From Acidobacteriota bacterium (GTDB lineage Bacteria; Acidobacteriota; Polarisedimenticolia; JAPUIV01): 8,373 nt of DNA. Numbering within the stretch: the first letter of the stretch is position 1; each line of letters opens with the position of its first letter. The notes under the pieces were generated by a model. That model worked only from the letters and a program-made list of their open reading frames with translations. It made no database searches and was not told where the DNA came from. Below, piece after piece: positions 5,728 through 8,373 of the stretch. Where the stretch lies: assembly GCA_027296665.1 (NCBI GenBank), contig JAPUIV010000234.1, forward strand, positions 1 to 8,373, given 5' to 3'. The position numbers and the translations under genes were made by a program.

Positions 5728-7295
5728 GCGAGATTGATCCGCGCGTCCGGAATAATTCTGCCGGCGGTTTTCGGCGGCCTGCTCAGGAGCCTCTCCCCCT
5801 GGACATCCCTGTGGGTCCGGAGGAAAGTCTTGGCATTCGTCAAGGCCTTGAGACCCAACGGCATTTTCAGGACTCGGGGGATCAACCAGGGAGAGCGGGT
5901 ACATAATTTCCACAATTGTCCGACGGAACCCCAGGTGAAACGGACGTGGTTGGCGGCTTTGTAGACTCGAGCCACCTGTTCATAGAACTCCGCCGGTTCC
6001 ATTCGGGTGGGGGAGAGGGCGGTGAACAGGGAGAAGGCAGGATGAGAAACGACATTCCGGTCGGCGAGGTCCGGATACTGCGCAAGAAGATCCCGGTACA
6101 GATCGGTTCCCGGAAGCGGAGTCGCGATGGTGAAGTTCGCCACTTTCATCCACCGGCGGTGTTCCTCCAGGAACCGCACCATTTCATCGAAATAGGTAAT
6201 GTCGGCGTCACAATGGATGACGAACTGTCCCGTGACGAAGGCTCCCCACTCCGCGGCCTTTCTGATGGCCACACTGTTCGCGTCGACGGTATTGCGTTTG
6301 CTGAAGGCCTTCAACTGTTCGTCCGTCACTGCCTCCACCCCGAACAGGATCCGTTTCAACCCTCCCTCCCGGATCCAGGAACGGAACCGCGCTTCCTGGC
6401 GCAGAAAGAGGTCGGTCCGGGTCTCCACGGTGAGCCAGAAATTTCTCCTCCCGGGCAGGAAATCCGAAGCCAACCATTCCAACAGAGGATCGTATAGTTC
6501 CCTCTTCTGACGCTCGGTGGCCTGCATCCAGATGTCGTCGGCGAAGAAAAATCCTCTGACGAACCCGGGGAGGGACCGGAAATCATGCTGGAGGTTCTCC
6601 AGCGAGGCGACATTCACCTTGCGCCCGTGCACCTTCCATACACTGCAGAAGTTGCAATCGAAGGGACACCCCTCGCTGGTCTGGCCCATTCCGGTCGGTC
6701 GAAATCCCTGAAAATAGTTTCGCCAGTATTTTCTCGGAATGAGGTGCCAGGCCCCCGGTTTCAGGGCCGCCATGGGGGGCGGATCGAGGTTCTCGCCCCG
6801 GACCCAACGGTCACCGGATCGCCGGAAAAACCCCGGGGGTTGATCCGGAACCCGGCCGGTTCGCCGAAGCTCCCGGACGAGGGCGGCCAGGGAAGCATCC
6901 CCGCTCCGGTAACCGATCAGATCCACTTCAGCGCCGAAGAAAGAATCGGGGTCCTCGGAAGGACCGGTCCCTCCCAGGACGATCACGGTATCAGGGGAAA
7001 TAGTCCGGATCGCGGCGGCGATGTCGATGGCCTCATCGCCATTCGAGGTAAAAGTCAATGAGATCCCTACCAGGACGGGGGGGTCGGCCCGGAGGGAATT
7101 CAGGAATCTGTGCCTCTCTCCCGGAACCCTCAAATCGACGATTCTCAGGCGGGGATCCCGGATCTGGCCAGCCAGCCGCACCAATGCGAGGGGCGGATAG
7201 TTCGCCACGAGGGGCAACCCGAAGCGCATGGTGATCGGATTGATGTTCGGCTCGAGGAGGATGATTGGGGCATCCTGGAGTTGTTTTCTGCCCAT
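5724..7295 (-). CDS. Cobalamin-binding radical SAM protein, HpnR-like layout
   Basis: The protein has 523 residues, starting at ATG 7295. Residues about 10-145 form a B12-binding-type Rossmann domain: YPPLALVRLAGQI, RIVDLRVPG, LVGISLTFTS (75-84) and VIVLGGTGPS (104-113). It lacks the DxHxxG loop, as is usual for radical SAM B12 enzymes. The radical SAM core carries the 4Fe-4S motif C210-PFD-C214-NF-C217, then FFADDIW (250-256), ETRTDLFLR (291-299), FGVEA (318-322) and TPLPGTDLY (392-400). GCPxDCxFCSxWxxxGR and ALSPTRMEPAEFYEQ recall hopanoid C-3 methylase HpnR, so B12-dependent methylation of an unactivated carbon is a reasonable guess, but the substrate is unproven. It is the first gene of the operon, with a weak ribosome site and a promoter close to its ATG. 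The C-terminal region (about 450-523) is basic and not assigned. Confidence 0.88.
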   Translation of the reverse strand: MGRKQLQDAPIILLEPNINPITMRFGLPLVANYPPLALVRLAGQIRDPRLRIVDLRVPGERHRFLNSLRADPPVLVGISLTFTSNGDEAIDIAAAIRTISPDTVIVLGGTGPSEDPDSFFGAEVDLIGYRSGDASLAALVRELRRTGRVPDQPPGFFRRSGDRWVRGENLDPPPMAALKPGAWHLIPRKYWRNYFQGFRPTGMGQTSEGCPFDCNFCSVWKVHGRKVNVASLENLQHDFRSLPGFVRGFFFADDIWMQATERQKRELYDPLLEWLASDFLPGRRNFWLTVETRTDLFLRQEARFRSWIREGGLKRILFGVEAVTDEQLKAFSKRNTVDANSVAIRKAAEWGAFVTGQFVIHCDADITYFDEMVRFLEEHRRWMKVANFTIATPLPGTDLYRDLLAQYPDLADRNVVSHPAFSLFTALSPTRMEPAEFYEQVARVYKAANHVRFTWGSVGQLWKLCTRSPWLIPRVLKMPLGLKALTNAKTFLRTHRDVQGERLLSRPPKTAGRIIPDARINLA

Positions 7296-7306
7296 GATGT
7301 CCGCAT

Positions 7307-7334
7307 ATTATCTCAAAGGTAGATTCCGAGTCTA
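7307..7334 (-). promoter_or_regulatory. Candidate promoter of the radical SAM/SagB operon
   Basis: On the minus strand, TAGACT (7334-7329; 4 of 6) precedes GATAAT (7312-7307; 5 of 6) by 16 bases. Transcription would begin only about 4-5 bases before the ATG at 7295, leaving almost no leader. Only a short CGGA precedes the start. Confidence 0.4.
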
Positions 7335-7348
7335 GAACCGGCAAATGC

Positions 7349-7376
7349 TTTCCCGGTAATGATTTCGGGGTAGAAT
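7349..7376 (+). promoter_or_regulatory. Candidate promoter of mreB
   Basis: TAGAAT (7371-7376) matches the -10 box in 5 of 6 positions. The -35 region, TTTCCC (7349-7354) at 16 bases, is poor. The start point would fall at about 7383-7384, on the mreB ATG itself, suggesting a leaderless message. No usable Shine-Dalgarno is visible. A more distant promoter cannot be excluded. Confidence 0.3.
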
Positions 7377-7383
7377 TGGGCAT

Positions 7384-8373
7384 ATGAATTTACGCTCTCT
7401 GTTCAGCCTCTTTTCCAGCGATCTCGCGATCGACCTGGGCACCAGCAATACCCTCGTTTATGTTGCCGGGAGGGGGATCGTTGTCTTTGAGCCCTCCATC
7501 ATTGCGGTGAACCAGCTGACCGGGAAGGTGGAAGCCGTCGGAAAGGCGGCCAAGGAGATGGTGGGGAGAACTCCCGGCAACATCGTGGCCATCCGCCCGA
7601 TGAGGGACGGGGTGATCGCCGATTTCGAGCATACGGAAAAGATGCTGGACTACTTCATCCGGAAGGCGCATAACCGGCGCGTGGGATTTCGTCCCCGTAT
7701 CGTCATCTGTGTTCCGTCACAGATCACCCAGGTGGAGAAACGGGCGGTGCGGGAATCCGCCAATCGCACCAAGGTCTCGAAGGTCTTTCTCGTGGATGAA
7801 CCGATGGCGGCGGCCATTGGGGCCGGACTGCCGGTTTCGGATCCGACCGGGAATATGATCGTCGACATTGGCGGGGGAACCACCGATGTCGCGGTGATCT
7901 CCATGGCCGGGATCGTCTACAGCCGCACCCTTCGAATCGCGGGCAATGAAATGGATGAAGCGATCACCCAGTATGTCAAACGGAAACATAACCTCCTGAT
8001 CGGGGAGCGGACGGCGGAGAACGTGAAGATCAGCATCGGGTCGGCCTTTCCTCTGGAAGAGGAAATGACCCTGGAGATCAAGGGCCGGGATCTGGTGGAG
8101 GGGATCCCGAAGACCCTCGTCATCTCGGACGAGGAAATCCGAGAGGCGCTGTCGGAGACGGTTTCCTCCATCATCGAAGCGGTGAAGCTGGCTCTGGAAC
8201 ACACACCCCCGGAACTTTCGGCTGACATCGTGGACAAGGGGATTGTACTGACCGGAGGAGGTTCCCTCCTGAAGAACCTCGATCAACGCATGCGGGAGGA
8301 AACGGGGCTTCCCGTTTCTCTTGCGGATAATCCCCTTGAATCCGTCGTTCTCGGCACGGGAAAAATGCTCACC
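7384..8373 (+). CDS. mreB: Rod-shape-determining actin homologue MreB (last residues outside window)
   Basis: There are 330 codons, open to the right edge; the usual length is about 345, so only the tail is missing. The protein is full of MreB signatures. The short hydrophobic/basic N-terminus MNLRSLFSLFS is typical of the membrane-anchoring end. Phosphate loop 1 is DLGTSNTLVYV (17-27). VDEPMAAAIGAGLP (137-150) carries catalytic Glu139, phosphate loop 2 is DIGGGTTD (161-168), AGNEMDEAI is at 186-194, and the adenosine motif is LTGGG (289-293). MreB forms ATP-dependent filaments under the inner membrane that guide lateral peptidoglycan synthesis by the elongasome. mreC, mreD, a transpeptidase gene and rodA commonly follow, and would lie beyond the right edge. 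It is transcribed away from the radical SAM operon across an 88-base gap. Its sequence style suggests Acidobacteriota. Confidence 0.97.
   Translation, partial: MNLRSLFSLFSSDLAIDLGTSNTLVYVAGRGIVVFEPSIIAVNQLTGKVEAVGKAAKEMVGRTPGNIVAIRPMRDGVIADFEHTEKMLDYFIRKAHNRRVGFRPRIVICVPSQITQVEKRAVRESANRTKVSKVFLVDEPMAAAIGAGLPVSDPTGNMIVDIGGGTTDVAVISMAGIVYSRTLRIAGNEMDEAITQYVKRKHNLLIGERTAENVKISIGSAFPLEEEMTLEIKGRDLVEGIPKTLVISDEEIREALSETVSSIIEAVKLALEHTPPELSADIVDKGIVLTGGGSLLKNLDQRMREETGLPVSLADNPLESVVLGTGKMLT

Noticed and set aside
5728..5913. N-terminal extension of the SagB-type protein to an ATG at 5913
   Set aside because: The extra 62 residues lie entirely inside the 3' end of the radical SAM gene and are low in protein-like character. 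The ATGA overlap at 5727 gives a natural start.
7717..8286. Minus-strand frame of 189 codons under mreB
   Set aside because: It is an antisense shadow of mreB, which is unambiguous on the plus strand.

Overview
The window looks like a chromosomal segment from a GC-rich Gram-negative-type bacterium. The MreB at the right end and the style of the exported serine hydrolase at the left end resemble Acidobacteriota or a nearby phylum. That placement rests on remembered family similarity, not on a search. No tRNA, rRNA or CRISPR array was seen.

Layout, left to right. (1) 1-1317, minus strand: an exported serine hydrolase of the beta-lactamase/PBP fold, cut by the window edge, with its own promoter just upstream. 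(2) 1318-1709: an accessory-looking stretch with the start of a VOC (glyoxalase-type) gene that soon degenerates, then a second possible gene remnant. (3) 1710-1982: a small AT-rich gene for a protein with two membrane segments and a clear Shine-Dalgarno. (4) 2058-3597: a GT4-type glycosyltransferase split into two frames at a run of nine A; loss of one A restores a continuous 512-residue protein. (5) 3622-4023: a promoter, a ribosome site and a short exported-protein ORF. The ORF appears to run into the left part of a broken IS3-family element, of which only the first 20 codons of OrfA survive. (6) 4036-7295, minus strand: a two-gene operon. It encodes a cobalamin-binding radical SAM protein (523 aa) followed, with an ATGA stop/start overlap, by a tandem-domain SagB/ThcOx-type nitroreductase (563 aa). 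(7) 7384-8373, plus strand: mreB, divergent from the operon and lacking about the last 15 codons.

How the parts fit. The most interesting unit is the radical SAM/SagB pair. A B12 radical SAM protein with a motif layout like hopanoid C-3 methylase (HpnR) is translationally coupled to an FMN oxidoreductase of the kind best known from azole RiPP synthesis. The combination suggests a two-step modification (C-methylation or another radical step, plus oxidation or reduction) of an unknown substrate. No precursor peptide or terpene gene is visible here. mreB and the serine hydrolase are ordinary cell-envelope genes at the flanks. The middle, from about 1480 to 4020, carries gene debris, a frameshift and an IS remnant, and behaves like a site of insertion and decay.
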